A stretch of 40,449 bases of DNA, from the NCBI GenBank assembly GCA_036399175.1, contig DASWNP010000035.1, forward strand, positions 1 to 40,449, written 5' to 3'. The DNA comes from DASWNP01 sp036399175. GTDB lineage: Bacteria > Acidobacteriota > Blastocatellia > Pyrinomonadales > Pyrinomonadaceae. Under the pieces are notes generated by a model. It was not told the origin of the DNA, searched no databases, and saw nothing but the letters and a program-made list of their open reading frames with translations. Shown piece after piece: positions 31,437 to 39,570 of this stretch. Position 1 is the first letter of the stretch, and each line of letters starts with the position of its first letter. The position numbers and the translations under genes were made by a program.

Positions 31437-32446
31437 CACGTCGCCCTCGCCGTGCCGCTCGTCCCGCGCGTCACGCTCCAGACGAGCAGCTTCGCGATGC
31501 CGTTGACGATAAAGGTCACGAGAAACAGGATGAGCCCGATTTCGACGAGCGCGCTCAGGTATAAATCGTCGGTCGCTTCGGTGAACTCGTTGGCGATGAC
31601 GGAGGCGATGGTGTAGGAGGGCTCGAAGAGCGAGGCGGAGATTTTCGGTCGATTGCCGATAACCATCGTCACGGCCATCGTCTCGCCGATAGCTCGCCCG
31701 AGTCCGAGGATAATCGCGCCCGCAATGCCGGACGCGGCGTTTGCCAGAACGACGCGCGTCGTCTCCCACTTCGTCGCGCCGAGCGCGAGCGCCGCCTCTC
31801 GCTGCGAGACGGGGACGGCGGTCAGAACGTCGCGCACGACCGCCGTGATAATCGGCGTAATCATAATGGCGAGGATGACGCCGCCCGTCAGCAGGCCGAT
31901 GCCTGTCACCGTGCCCTGAAAGAGCGGTAGCCAGCCGAGCCAGCGCGCGAGCGGCGGTTCGACGTATTCGCGCAGAACGGGCGCGAGCACGAAGATACCC
32001 CACAGGCCATAGACGACCGAAGGAATGGCCGCCAAAAGCTCGACCAGAAAAGCGATGGGGCGCGCGAGCCGGCGCGGCGCTTGCTCGACCAGAAATATCG
32101 CCACGCCCAGAGAGAGCGGCACGGCGATAAAGAGCGCGATGAGCGACGACATCACCGTCCCGTAGATGAAGGGCAGCGCGCCGAACTCGTCGCGCACGGG
32201 ATTCCATGTCTGGCCGGTGAGAAATCCGAAGCCGAAGCGTTTGAGAGAGAGCGCCGAGTTTGAAGCCATCGACCCAACCATCGCGCCGACGATGACGAGC
32301 AGCAGGAGCGCCGCCAGAAAAAGCAGGCCGCGAAAGATGGCATCACCGGCGTTGCCCGTCGGCGCGAGCGCGCGCCGCCAGTTCCAGCGACGCGCGCTCG
32401 CACCGTAAGCAGTTGCAGGGTTCGGCGTGACGGGTGAAGGTTTCAT
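31436..32446 (-). CDS. pstC: Phosphate ABC transporter permease PstC
   Basis: A 336-residue permease from ATG 32446; the open frame further upstream crosses the intergenic hairpin and is not counted. Six membrane helices; EAA loop QREAALALGATKWETTRVVLANAASG; GRAIGETMAVTMVIGN and AIPSVVYGLWGIFVLAP are PstC signatures. No obvious ribosome site precedes the ATG, and a hairpin sits 22 bp upstream, which may lower PstC output relative to PstS. Confidence 0.96.
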   Translation of the reverse strand: MKPSPVTPNPATAYGASARRWNWRRALAPTGNAGDAIFRGLLFLAALLLLVIVGAMVGSMASNSALSLKRFGFGFLTGQTWNPVRDEFGALPFIYGTVMSSLIALFIAVPLSLGVAIFLVEQAPRRLARPIAFLVELLAAIPSVVYGLWGIFVLAPVLREYVEPPLARWLGWLPLFQGTVTGIGLLTGGVILAIMITPIITAVVRDVLTAVPVSQREAALALGATKWETTRVVLANAASGIAGAIILGLGRAIGETMAVTMVIGNRPKISASLFEPSYTIASVIANEFTEATDDLYLSALVEIGLILFLVTFIVNGIAKLLVWSVTRGTSGTARAT

Positions 32447-32467
32447 CAGAATTGATTCATTGAAACA

Positions 32468-32508
32468 TTGATTCGTCGATTCGATGAAGAGATGAATCGA
32501 CGAGTCAA
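32468..32508 (-). repeat. Hairpin between pstS and pstC (hairpin element 4)
   Basis: TTGATTCGTCGATTC (32468-32482) pairs with GAATCGACGAGTCAA (32494-32508) with one mismatch around an 11-nt loop. Outside it lie ATTGATTC/ATTGAAAC words. It starts 7 bp after the pstS stop. It has no apical GC..CTTTATCCC block, so membership of the same hairpin family is less certain. Confidence 0.7.
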
Positions 32509-32514
32509 TTCTTA

Positions 32515-33639
32515 TCATTGCGCTGCGCGCAGTGTTTTTCCGCCGGAGGTGATGGAATTGATTTTGGCCTCGGCGCGTTTGACGACATCGGCAGGGAGCG
32601 GCGCGTATTGCAGGTCTTTAGCGAATCGCTCGCCGTCGTGGATGCCCCACCAGAGAAAATCGACGAGAGCTTTTCCCTTCGCAGCGTCCTTCTGCTCTTT
32701 GTAGGCGAGGATGTAGGTGTAGCTGGCGATGGGATAGGCGTCCGCGCCGGTCGGGTTGGTGATGGAGGTGCGGAGGTCTTCGGGAAGGCTGGAAGTGGTC
32801 GCGGCGGCTGCGGCGGTGACGGCGTCGATTGAAGGCTCGACGAAGTTGCCCGCGCTGTTTTTGATGTGGGCGACGGGCAAGCGGTTCTGGACGGCGTAGG
32901 CCAGCTCGACGTAGCCGATGGTGTTGGGCTGCTGCTTGATTTGACCCGTCACGCCCTCGTTGCCTTTGCCGCCCTGCCCCGTAGGCCACTGCGGCGACTT
33001 GTCTGCGCCCACCTTCTCTTTCCATTCGGGGCTGACCTTCGAGAGATAGTCTGTGAAGACGGCGGTCGTGCCGCTCCCGTCGGAGCGATGAACGACCGTG
33101 ATGTCGGCGGCGGGAAGACTCGCGCCCGCGTTGTCGGCCTTGATACGCGCATCGTCCCAACGCTTGATTTTGCCGAGGAAGATGTCGGCGATAACTTCGG
33201 GCGAAAACTTCAGAGGCTGCTCGACGCCCTGCAAGTTGTACGTGAGCACGACCGCGCCGAGCACGGTCGGGACGTGCAGAAGCTCGCCGGGAGATTTCCG
33301 AATCTCGTCGTCGGTCATAGGCGCGTCGGACGCGCCGAAATCGACCGTCTGCGCCTGAATCTGCTTGATGCCGCCGCCCGAGCCGATGGACTGATAGTCG
33401 ATGCGGACATTGGGATTGAGCTTGCCGTATTCGCTCAGCCACTTTTGATAGAGGGGATTGGGAAAGGTCGCGCCCGCGCCCTGCAAGCGTATCGCGCCGC
33501 CGCTATCGCCAGCGTTTCCGCCGCCCGGCAACGCTCCGCCGCCAACGCGCTCGCCACTACAACCGCTCAGGAAGAGCGAGAGCATTGCGACGCAGAGGAG
33601 CGCGGAGATAGCGCGCGAGTTTTTTTGCGAGAAAGACAT
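32515..33639 (-). CDS. pstS: Phosphate-binding lipoprotein PstS
   Basis: A 374-residue periplasmic binding protein with a lipoprotein signal (LFLSGC, Cys27). The phosphate-binding blocks are GAGATFPNPLYQKW (about 54-67), SIGSGGGIKQ, DFGASDAPM and HRSDGSGTTAVFTDYLSKVSP. It captures phosphate for PstCAB. First gene of pstSCAB-phoU-phoBR, downstream of a Pho-box-like repeat. A 70-bp spacer with a hairpin separates it from pstC, a common device for making more PstS than permease. Confidence 0.97.
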   Translation of the reverse strand: MSFSQKNSRAISALLCVAMLSLFLSGCSGERVGGGALPGGGNAGDSGGAIRLQGAGATFPNPLYQKWLSEYGKLNPNVRIDYQSIGSGGGIKQIQAQTVDFGASDAPMTDDEIRKSPGELLHVPTVLGAVVLTYNLQGVEQPLKFSPEVIADIFLGKIKRWDDARIKADNAGASLPAADITVVHRSDGSGTTAVFTDYLSKVSPEWKEKVGADKSPQWPTGQGGKGNEGVTGQIKQQPNTIGYVELAYAVQNRLPVAHIKNSAGNFVEPSIDAVTAAAAATTSSLPEDLRTSITNPTGADAYPIASYTYILAYKEQKDAAKGKALVDFLWWGIHDGERFAKDLQYAPLPADVVKRAEAKINSITSGGKTLRAAQ

Positions 33640-33716
33640 TCTGACTTCTCCTTGAAGGTTTGTCGGTCGAAGGCAACATCAAGTGGGAAAGGTTAGGCGA
33701 GGCGTGTTACATCCGT

Positions 33717-33734
33717 CTGAACAAAGGCTGAACA
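33717..33734. promoter_or_regulatory. Pho-box-like PhoB operator upstream of pstS
   Basis: Two copies of CTGAACA are separated by 4 bp (AAGG), i.e. the 7-4-7 direct-repeat layout of PhoB sites (consensus CTGTCAT then CTGTCAC). A further partial unit follows in an A-rich stretch. The site is 78-95 bp before the pstS start. Its orientation is opposite to the gene on the plus strand, so polarity needs testing. The rest of 33640-33919 holds nothing else clear. Confidence 0.6.
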
Positions 33735-33919
33735 AAAAATTAACTTACGCGGCGACGACGACCGTTGGGTGAACGATGCCTTAAAAGCTTGTTAACTTCG
33801 GCGGGAGAAAAGGGGCGACGTGTCGAGGGCTTTTTCGCCGGGTGAGCGGCTTCTGGCTGAAGAGGCTGAAGGGGGCGTCTGAGAAGCTGTTTGAGGGAGA
33901 TGCTGTTTGAAAGTCGCGC

Positions 33920-36394
33920 TCAGTTCGTGCGTGCGGCTTCTATTCTGTGCATGAGCTGTTGGAAGCGTTCGTCGTCGCGCAGGTGTGCCCAGTTGCGGTC
34001 GTGTTGGAAGGCGATGCGGTTTTCGTTGCCGAGCGAGATGGCGCGCTCAAGCCATCGGAAGGCTCGTTCGCGCTCGTCGAGAAGGGCGTAGGCGGAGGCG
34101 AGGGCGTATGCGATGTCTGGGTCAACGTCGGCGTTCTTCAAGACCTGCTCGGTCAGCTCGGCACGCGCGGCGTCGCGCTCGCCGTGCGCGGCGAGGAAGA
34201 TGGCGAGGAAGGGGCGGACGCCGTGCATGTTGGGGTTCTGCCGAAGCACGCCGCGCATGATTTCGGTGGCCGCGAGAGCTTCGCCTCGATAGTAGAGGGC
34301 GAGGGCGCGGAAGGTTCGGACGAGCGGGTTGTCGGGCTCGCTCCGGCTCGCCTCGTCGAGTTCCTGCAAGGCATCGTCGAGCCGACCGAGATAGATGTAG
34401 ATGAGGGCGCGGTTGCAGCGCACGACGATGTGCGCCGCCGGGTCGAGGCTGACGAGTCGCTCGTAGCTGGCGAGGGCGCGTTTGAACTCGCCGTCGAGGC
34501 GATGCAGCGTTGCCTTGACGAAATAGACGACCGCTTCGTTCGGCGACTGCCGACGCATCGCTGCGACCTCTTCGCGCGCCTTCTGCTTCTCCCCGCGCCA
34601 GAGATAGACGAAGACCATCAGCATCCGCGCCTCGGCCATCTGCGGGTCGAGGCGCAGCGCCTCTTTGAAGGCAGCTTCGGCGCGCTCGAAATCCTCGGCG
34701 CTGCCGAAGCCTTTGAAAACGCGGTTGACGTAGCACGCGCCGAGCCCGTCGTGCGCGAGGGCGAAGGAAGCGTCGAGCTGGACGGCGCGCTGGAAGTGTT
34801 TGATGGCCGCGTCGCAGTCTTCGGGCGAGATGGTGCGGAAGATGAAGCGCGCGAAGAGGTCGCGCCCGCGCAGGTATTCTTCGTAGGCTGCGGCATTGAC
34901 GGTGGCGGGCTGCGCCATCTTGTCTTCTTCGGCGGGCGTCAGCTCGATGCGCAGGCCATCGACGATGCGCTGCGCGATGGTGTCCTGTACGCCGATGATG
35001 TCTTCGGCTGAAGCGTCGATACGCTCGCTCCAGAGAATGTCGCCTGAGAGCACGTCGAGCAGTTGGGCGTTGACGCGAAAACGCTCGCCCGCGTGCAGAA
35101 AGCCCGCGCTCAAAATAGCATCGACGTTCAGCTCGCGCCCGGCGTCTCGCGGGTCGGCCTGCTGTCCCTGATATTTGGCGATGACCGACGAAGGACGCAC
35201 GACGAGCGAGCGCAGGCGTGCAAGCTCTGTGATGACGGCATCGGCCAGCGCGAACTCGTAGAAGGCGGAGGCCGGATTGTTGGCGAGATTTCGGAAGGGG
35301 AGAATGGCGATGCTCTTTTTCGGCCGGTCGCCCATGCTCGTGACGGGTGTGAGATGTACATCCTGCGAGACGTGCGAGGACGAGGGCGTGTGATGCGGCG
35401 AGGCGGTGTGCGGCTCGGTGCTGGTGATGTGCCTGAGCCAGCGCACGGCGCGGGCGACGGGGTTGGAGCTGGCGAGATGTCTCGGCGGCGAGGCGGCAGC
35501 GTTGAAGCTTGCGAAGGGCTGCCCGGTGTCGCCCGTGCCACCCGCGCCTGTCTCCTGCAAGACGCGCGCGAGGTCGTCTCGAAGCTCTGCGACCTTTTGA
35601 TAACGGTCGCGCGGGTCTTTCGCCAAAGCCTTGTCGAGAATCTGCTGCAAGCGCGGCGGCGTCTCTCCGGGTCGGGCTTCGGAGAGCGGCTTCGGCGCAT
35701 CGTGAAGGACGGCGTGGCGCACGTCGATGCTGGTCTTGCCGCGAAAAGGCCACGTGCCCGTGAGCATCTCGTAGAGCAAGACGCCTGTAGAAAAGATGTC
35801 TGCGCGATGATCGACGCGGTCGCCGCGAGCCTGTTCGGGTGCGGCGTGCGTCGGCGTTCCGTAGGGCACGCCGATTTCGGTCAGCTCCGTGCGATGGATG
35901 CCTTCGGCCTGCGCTTCATTTTCGTCCAAAAGCTTCGCCAGACCGAAGTCGAGCACCTTCACCTGCCCCGTGTCCGTCACCATCACGTTTCCGGATTTGA
36001 TGTCGCGGTGGATGATGCCTCGCGCGTGTGCGGCGTTGAGGGCGTCTGCGACCTGGATGGCGATGGCGAGGGCGCTGCGAAGCTCAAGCGGGCGACCGCC
36101 CACGAGCTGGCGGACGTTGCGGCCTTCGACGTATTGCATGGCGATGAAGTGGACGCCGTTGGCCTGGTCGAAGTCGAAGATGGTGCAGATATTCGGATGG
36201 TCGAGCGAAGAGGCGAGACGAGCTTCGCGCTCGAAGCGTTTGAGATTGGCCTCCTTCGCCGTCAGCTCTTTCGGCAGAACTTTGACGACGACCGTGCGGC
36301 TCAGGCGCTCATCGACGGCCTTGTAAACAGCGCCCTGCCCGCCCTCGCCGAGCTTCTTGACGATGCGGTAATGGCCGAGCGTTCCGCCGTTCAT
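33920..36394 (-). CDS. Ser/Thr protein kinase with TolB-like and TPR domains
   Basis: An 824-residue soluble multidomain protein. Residues 8-275 are a Hanks-type kinase: glycine loop GEGGQGAVYK (16-25), Lys38 in VVVKVL, HRDIKSGN (129-136), DFG (149-151) and APEQARGD. A Pro/Ser/His-rich linker with no membrane helix follows (to about 360). Residues 360-500 resemble the TolB N-terminal / FlgO-like domain (KSIAILPFRNLANNP, GRELNVDAILSAGF, LLDVLSGDILWSERID). Residues 520-820 hold about eight TPRs. The layout kinase-TolB-TPR is common in acidobacteria and myxobacteria. The stimulus and targets are unknown; no PASTA sensor. It may be transcribed alone; it ends 281 bp before pstS on the same strand. 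Confidence 0.94.
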   Translation of the reverse strand: MNGGTLGHYRIVKKLGEGGQGAVYKAVDERLSRTVVVKVLPKELTAKEANLKRFEREARLASSLDHPNICTIFDFDQANGVHFIAMQYVEGRNVRQLVGGRPLELRSALAIAIQVADALNAAHARGIIHRDIKSGNVMVTDTGQVKVLDFGLAKLLDENEAQAEGIHRTELTEIGVPYGTPTHAAPEQARGDRVDHRADIFSTGVLLYEMLTGTWPFRGKTSIDVRHAVLHDAPKPLSEARPGETPPRLQQILDKALAKDPRDRYQKVAELRDDLARVLQETGAGGTGDTGQPFASFNAAASPPRHLASSNPVARAVRWLRHITSTEPHTASPHHTPSSSHVSQDVHLTPVTSMGDRPKKSIAILPFRNLANNPASAFYEFALADAVITELARLRSLVVRPSSVIAKYQGQQADPRDAGRELNVDAILSAGFLHAGERFRVNAQLLDVLSGDILWSERIDASAEDIIGVQDTIAQRIVDGLRIELTPAEEDKMAQPATVNAAAYEEYLRGRDLFARFIFRTISPEDCDAAIKHFQRAVQLDASFALAHDGLGACYVNRVFKGFGSAEDFERAEAAFKEALRLDPQMAEARMLMVFVYLWRGEKQKAREEVAAMRRQSPNEAVVYFVKATLHRLDGEFKRALASYERLVSLDPAAHIVVRCNRALIYIYLGRLDDALQELDEASRSEPDNPLVRTFRALALYYRGEALAATEIMRGVLRQNPNMHGVRPFLAIFLAAHGERDAARAELTEQVLKNADVDPDIAYALASAYALLDERERAFRWLERAISLGNENRIAFQHDRNWAHLRDDERFQQLMHRIEAARTN

Positions 36395-36612
36395 GGGGGC
36401 TTTAGTTTTAACCTTCGTCAGCGTTCGCGCCGGACTGCCGACTGCAATCTCTCGCAGGCTCGCGCCTGCTCTGCCCTGAACATCCGCTCAAACGTCCCCC
36501 GCGTTCGCCCGAACCGCCCTCCCTGTGTCGATGCGCCCGCCACGATATAACCGCTCGCCGCAAAAGACAACAGCAATCTGAAAAGAGAACAGCCGTCCGT
36601 CGCCGCTTTCGG

Positions 36613-36885
36613 TCAGGGCTCGACGTTTTCGACCCGGCGGTTCTTGAAATCGACGACGAAGACGATGTTGGCGACGTGGTCGAGCTTTATCGTCCGGCGC
36701 GCGCCCTCGACTTCGACAATCAACTGCGTGCTCGTCGCGCTGATGAAATTGGCGTGCACGGCATCGCCGCCGCCGACGAGATAGACGGTGCAAGAGCGTT
36801 TCTTCGCTTTCGACGCGGTGATGCCGACCGCAAGCGGCGTTGCGGCGAGCGCCACGAAGAGGACGAGGCCGATGAAGAGTTTCAT
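36613..36885 (-). CDS. Small secreted protein, 90 residues
   Basis: ATG 36885 with AGGAGA 8 nt upstream; residues 1-22 are a signal peptide (MKLFIGLVLFVALAATPLAV). The mature 65 residues form a likely small beta domain (CTVYLVGGGDAVHANFISAT, TIKLDHVANIVFVVDFKNRR). One Cys remains in the mature protein. Pattern similar to bacterial small SH3-like or Sm-like secreted domains, but not identified. It sits between the BNR protein and the kinase, each with its own gap; 36395-36612 holds no gene. Confidence 0.75.
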   Translation of the reverse strand: MKLFIGLVLFVALAATPLAVGITASKAKKRSCTVYLVGGGDAVHANFISATSTQLIVEVEGARRTIKLDHVANIVFVVDFKNRRVENVEP

Positions 36886-36944
36886 ACACGTTCTCCTTTA
36901 AATTCCAGAGCATATTCTCCGCGAGCGGAGCAGGTAAAGAAAAG

Positions 36945-36975
36945 GGCGGGTCGCTCTTTGAGTGAACGACCCGCC
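36945..36975 (-). terminator. Intrinsic terminator after the BNR propeller gene
   Basis: GGCGGGTCG (36945-36953) pairs with CGACCCGCC (36967-36975) around a 13-nt loop. On the minus strand it is followed by CTTTTCTTT, the expected T-rich tract. It is 37 bp downstream of the stop of the 852-residue gene. Confidence 0.88.
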
Positions 36976-37011
36976 GTGAAGGTTAATCCGCGAGGGATTG
37001 AAACCGAAGGC

Positions 37012-39570
37012 TTAGAGCTGAATCTCCCACATGCCGCGCCCGTGCGTGGCGATGCGAAGGACGCCGCCGGGGGCGATTGCCATATCGAACACTGCCACGC
37101 GCGGCAGACCCGTGCTGTAGGCTTCCCAGGAAGCGCCGCCGTTGGTCGAGCGATAGACGCCGATGTCCGTGCCCGCGTAGAGGTAGCCGGTCGCTTTGTG
37201 AATGACGAAGCCGTTGACGGGAACGTCGGGGATGCCGACGCCCGCAACCGTCCAGGTCGGAGTCGTGGCGCTCAGGTTGGTCGTCTTGTAGACGTGCTGG
37301 CCGTTGTCCGTGCCGTAGAAGCCGCCGACGGCGACGTAGGCGACGTTCTGGTTGTTCGGGTCGATAACGGCGCGGGCGACGTACTTGGTGTTGTTGTTCG
37401 GCGTCACGTTCGTCAGCGTCGTCGAAGCGGTCGTGGTGCGGAAGACTTTTCCGTCTTCAAGACCGACGATGCGGATGCCGTCGTTCTGCGGCGCGATGCC
37501 GATGGCGCTGATGGCGACGCCGGAGACGAGAGGCTTCTGGCTGACGACCGACATGCGTCCCGTCGGGTTGGCCGTGCGATAGAGACGGTCTGTGCCGAAG
37601 TAGAGCGTGTTGGGCGTGCCGGGGCCGAGAGCCATCGGCGCGTAGAAGAGCACCGCCGTATCGTTGCAGCTCAGGCCGTTAGTGACGCCGCCGCAACCGT
37701 AGGCCGACCAGTTCTCGAAAGCGGTCGGGCTGGTGGTGGTGCCGAAGGCGACGAGCCCGCCCGCGCCGACGGCGTTCCAGTAGGTGTGATACTGGCGGAC
37801 AGTGGTCGTGCCCGTGCTGCTCTGGTCGATGAGGGCGAAGCCGCCGTCGCCGTAGTCTGTGCGCGTCCAGGAGCCGTCGGTTCTGATGCGGTGCGTGCCG
37901 TTGTCCTGCGTGCCGCCGATGGTGAACTTCGCATCGGTCGGGTGGACGGCGACGCTCATGTACTGCATCGAGTTGATGGGCGAACCGCCGTTCAAGCCGC
38001 CGTTCAAGCTCTGCCACGTGCCGGTGCCGCCGGTGGTCGATTTGAAGATGCCGCCGTCGTTGCCGGTGTAGACGGTGTTCGGGTTGGTCGGGTCGAAGGC
38101 GATGGCGTGCGAATCGGCGTGCAGTCCGGCCTGAACCTTCGTGAAGGTCGAGCCGCCGTTAGTCGATTTCTTGAGGATGCCGCTGGCCGTGCCGTCGGCG
38201 TTGCCGCCGATGTAGATGTTGTTGGCCGAGTCGATGGCGACTGGTGAGTCGTACCAGCACTGGCCGCCGCAGAAGCCGTTGGCCGCCGACATCAACGTCC
38301 AGGTCGAGCCGCCGTTGAGCGACTTGCGAAGGCTGCCGCTCGACTCTTCCGAAGTCGCCAGCAGAATCGAGCCGTCCGTGTTGGCGGCCAGATTGATGCG
38401 CGAAGCGGCGGTGGTGCTGACGGCCAGAAGCTTCTGGTAGCTCGAAGCGCCCTGCGCGTTCGACATGCGATAGATGCCCTGCTCGGCTGTGCCGTAGAGG
38501 CTGTAGATGATGGTGTTGTTGGTCGCGTCCGCCGGGTCGAAGACCATGTCGGGGACGGCGACGTTGCCGCTGTTGATGGCGACCGTGTCGAGCTTGGTGA
38601 AGGTGGGCGAAGCGGTCGTCGCATTACTTGAGCGGTAGATGCCTCGGTAGGGGCTCGGCGGAGTCTGCGTTACAGAGAACGCGACATCGGAGCCGACGCC
38701 GCCGACAGCCGAAGCGGTCGAGACGAAAATCACGTCGGGGTTATTGGCGGCGACGAGAATCTTGGTGACGGCGCGACCGGAGAAAACGTCGTTGCCCGCG
38801 CCGTCGAGATAGAGGCGCGTCAGGGTGCGCGTCGGCTCTTCGGACTCGGCGTTGTCGATGCGATAGACGCCGACGCCGAAGTAGTTGCGCTGGCCGTTGT
38901 TGCCCTCGCCCGTGCCGACGTAGATTCTCGAAGGGTTCGAAGGGTCGATGGCGATAGCGCCGATTGCCATCGAGAGCGCGCTATCGGTGATGGGCGTCCA
39001 GCTTCCGCCCGCGTTCAAAGAGCGATAGACGCCGCCGAGAGCCGTGCCGACATAAACGACGTTAGGATTACTCGGATTAATAGCAATCGAAGTGACACGA
39101 CCGCTTACAGAGTTGACGACCGAATAGGTCTGACCGTTGGAGATGGGGGCGGGGCCGATGGGCGTCCAGCTTCCAGTGACGGCGGCGGCGGTGAGGCTCG
39201 TGGTCTCGGTCGCGGCCATCGTCGCGTCGGCTGAAGTGGCGGGGGTCTCGGAATCGTTCGAGGCGGGCGCAGACTTGCTGCCGTTCAGCTTCTGCTTCTT
39301 CTCACGCTCCTGTCGATTCAACTGCTCGATGGCGCGGATGCGCGAATCCTTCTGTTTGTCGCGGTTATCTTTGTCGAGTCCGCGAAGCTTCTCGATATGT
39401 TCGGCGCGCAGACGCATGTACGTCCGTTTTTCGATTTTTCCACGAGAGATACGCGGAATATCCGCATCATCCTCTTCTTCCGTTTCCTGTGCGCTGATTG
39501 ATACGACGCTCATGGCAACGACCATGAAAATCATTAGAAGCGAGGCAAAAAATCTCTTCATGCGAGGCAT
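37012..39570 (-). CDS. Large secreted BNR/VPS10-like beta-propeller protein
   Basis: An 852-residue protein with a signal peptide (FFASLLMIFMVVAMSVVSISA). Residues 30-130 are charged and low-complexity, with a basic helical part (KLRGLDKDNRDKQK). From about 135 to the end, blade motifs recur: INPSNPNVVYVGT, GGVYRSLNAGGSWTPI, IDPSNPSRIYVGTGEG, FDPTNPNTVYTGNDGG, STNGGASWEAY. These are BNR/Asp-box repeats of sortilin/VPS10-like or GH74-like propellers; about ten copies suggest one ten-bladed or two stacked propellers. No GH74 catalytic Asp pair could be placed, so enzyme activity is unproven. The C-terminus HGRGMWEIQL is a common end of such acidobacterial proteins. AAGGAG precedes ATG 39570; ATG 39561 is an alternative start. 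Confidence 0.93.
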   Translation of the reverse strand: MPRMKRFFASLLMIFMVVAMSVVSISAQETEEEDDADIPRISRGKIEKRTYMRLRAEHIEKLRGLDKDNRDKQKDSRIRAIEQLNRQEREKKQKLNGSKSAPASNDSETPATSADATMAATETTSLTAAAVTGSWTPIGPAPISNGQTYSVVNSVSGRVTSIAINPSNPNVVYVGTALGGVYRSLNAGGSWTPITDSALSMAIGAIAIDPSNPSRIYVGTGEGNNGQRNYFGVGVYRIDNAESEEPTRTLTRLYLDGAGNDVFSGRAVTKILVAANNPDVIFVSTASAVGGVGSDVAFSVTQTPPSPYRGIYRSSNATTASPTFTKLDTVAINSGNVAVPDMVFDPADATNNTIIYSLYGTAEQGIYRMSNAQGASSYQKLLAVSTTAASRINLAANTDGSILLATSEESSGSLRKSLNGGSTWTLMSAANGFCGGQCWYDSPVAIDSANNIYIGGNADGTASGILKKSTNGGSTFTKVQAGLHADSHAIAFDPTNPNTVYTGNDGGIFKSTTGGTGTWQSLNGGLNGGSPINSMQYMSVAVHPTDAKFTIGGTQDNGTHRIRTDGSWTRTDYGDGGFALIDQSSTGTTTVRQYHTYWNAVGAGGLVAFGTTTSPTAFENWSAYGCGGVTNGLSCNDTAVLFYAPMALGPGTPNTLYFGTDRLYRTANPTGRMSVVSQKPLVSGVAISAIGIAPQNDGIRIVGLEDGKVFRTTTASTTLTNVTPNNNTKYVARAVIDPNNQNVAYVAVGGFYGTDNGQHVYKTTNLSATTPTWTVAGVGIPDVPVNGFVIHKATGYLYAGTDIGVYRSTNGGASWEAYSTGLPRVAVFDMAIAPGGVLRIATHGRGMWEIQL

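Noticed and set aside
30591..32207. 538-codon frame as one fused permease
   Set aside because: The first 257 codons are a shadow within pstC; pstA starts at ATG 31436 coupled to the pstC stop.
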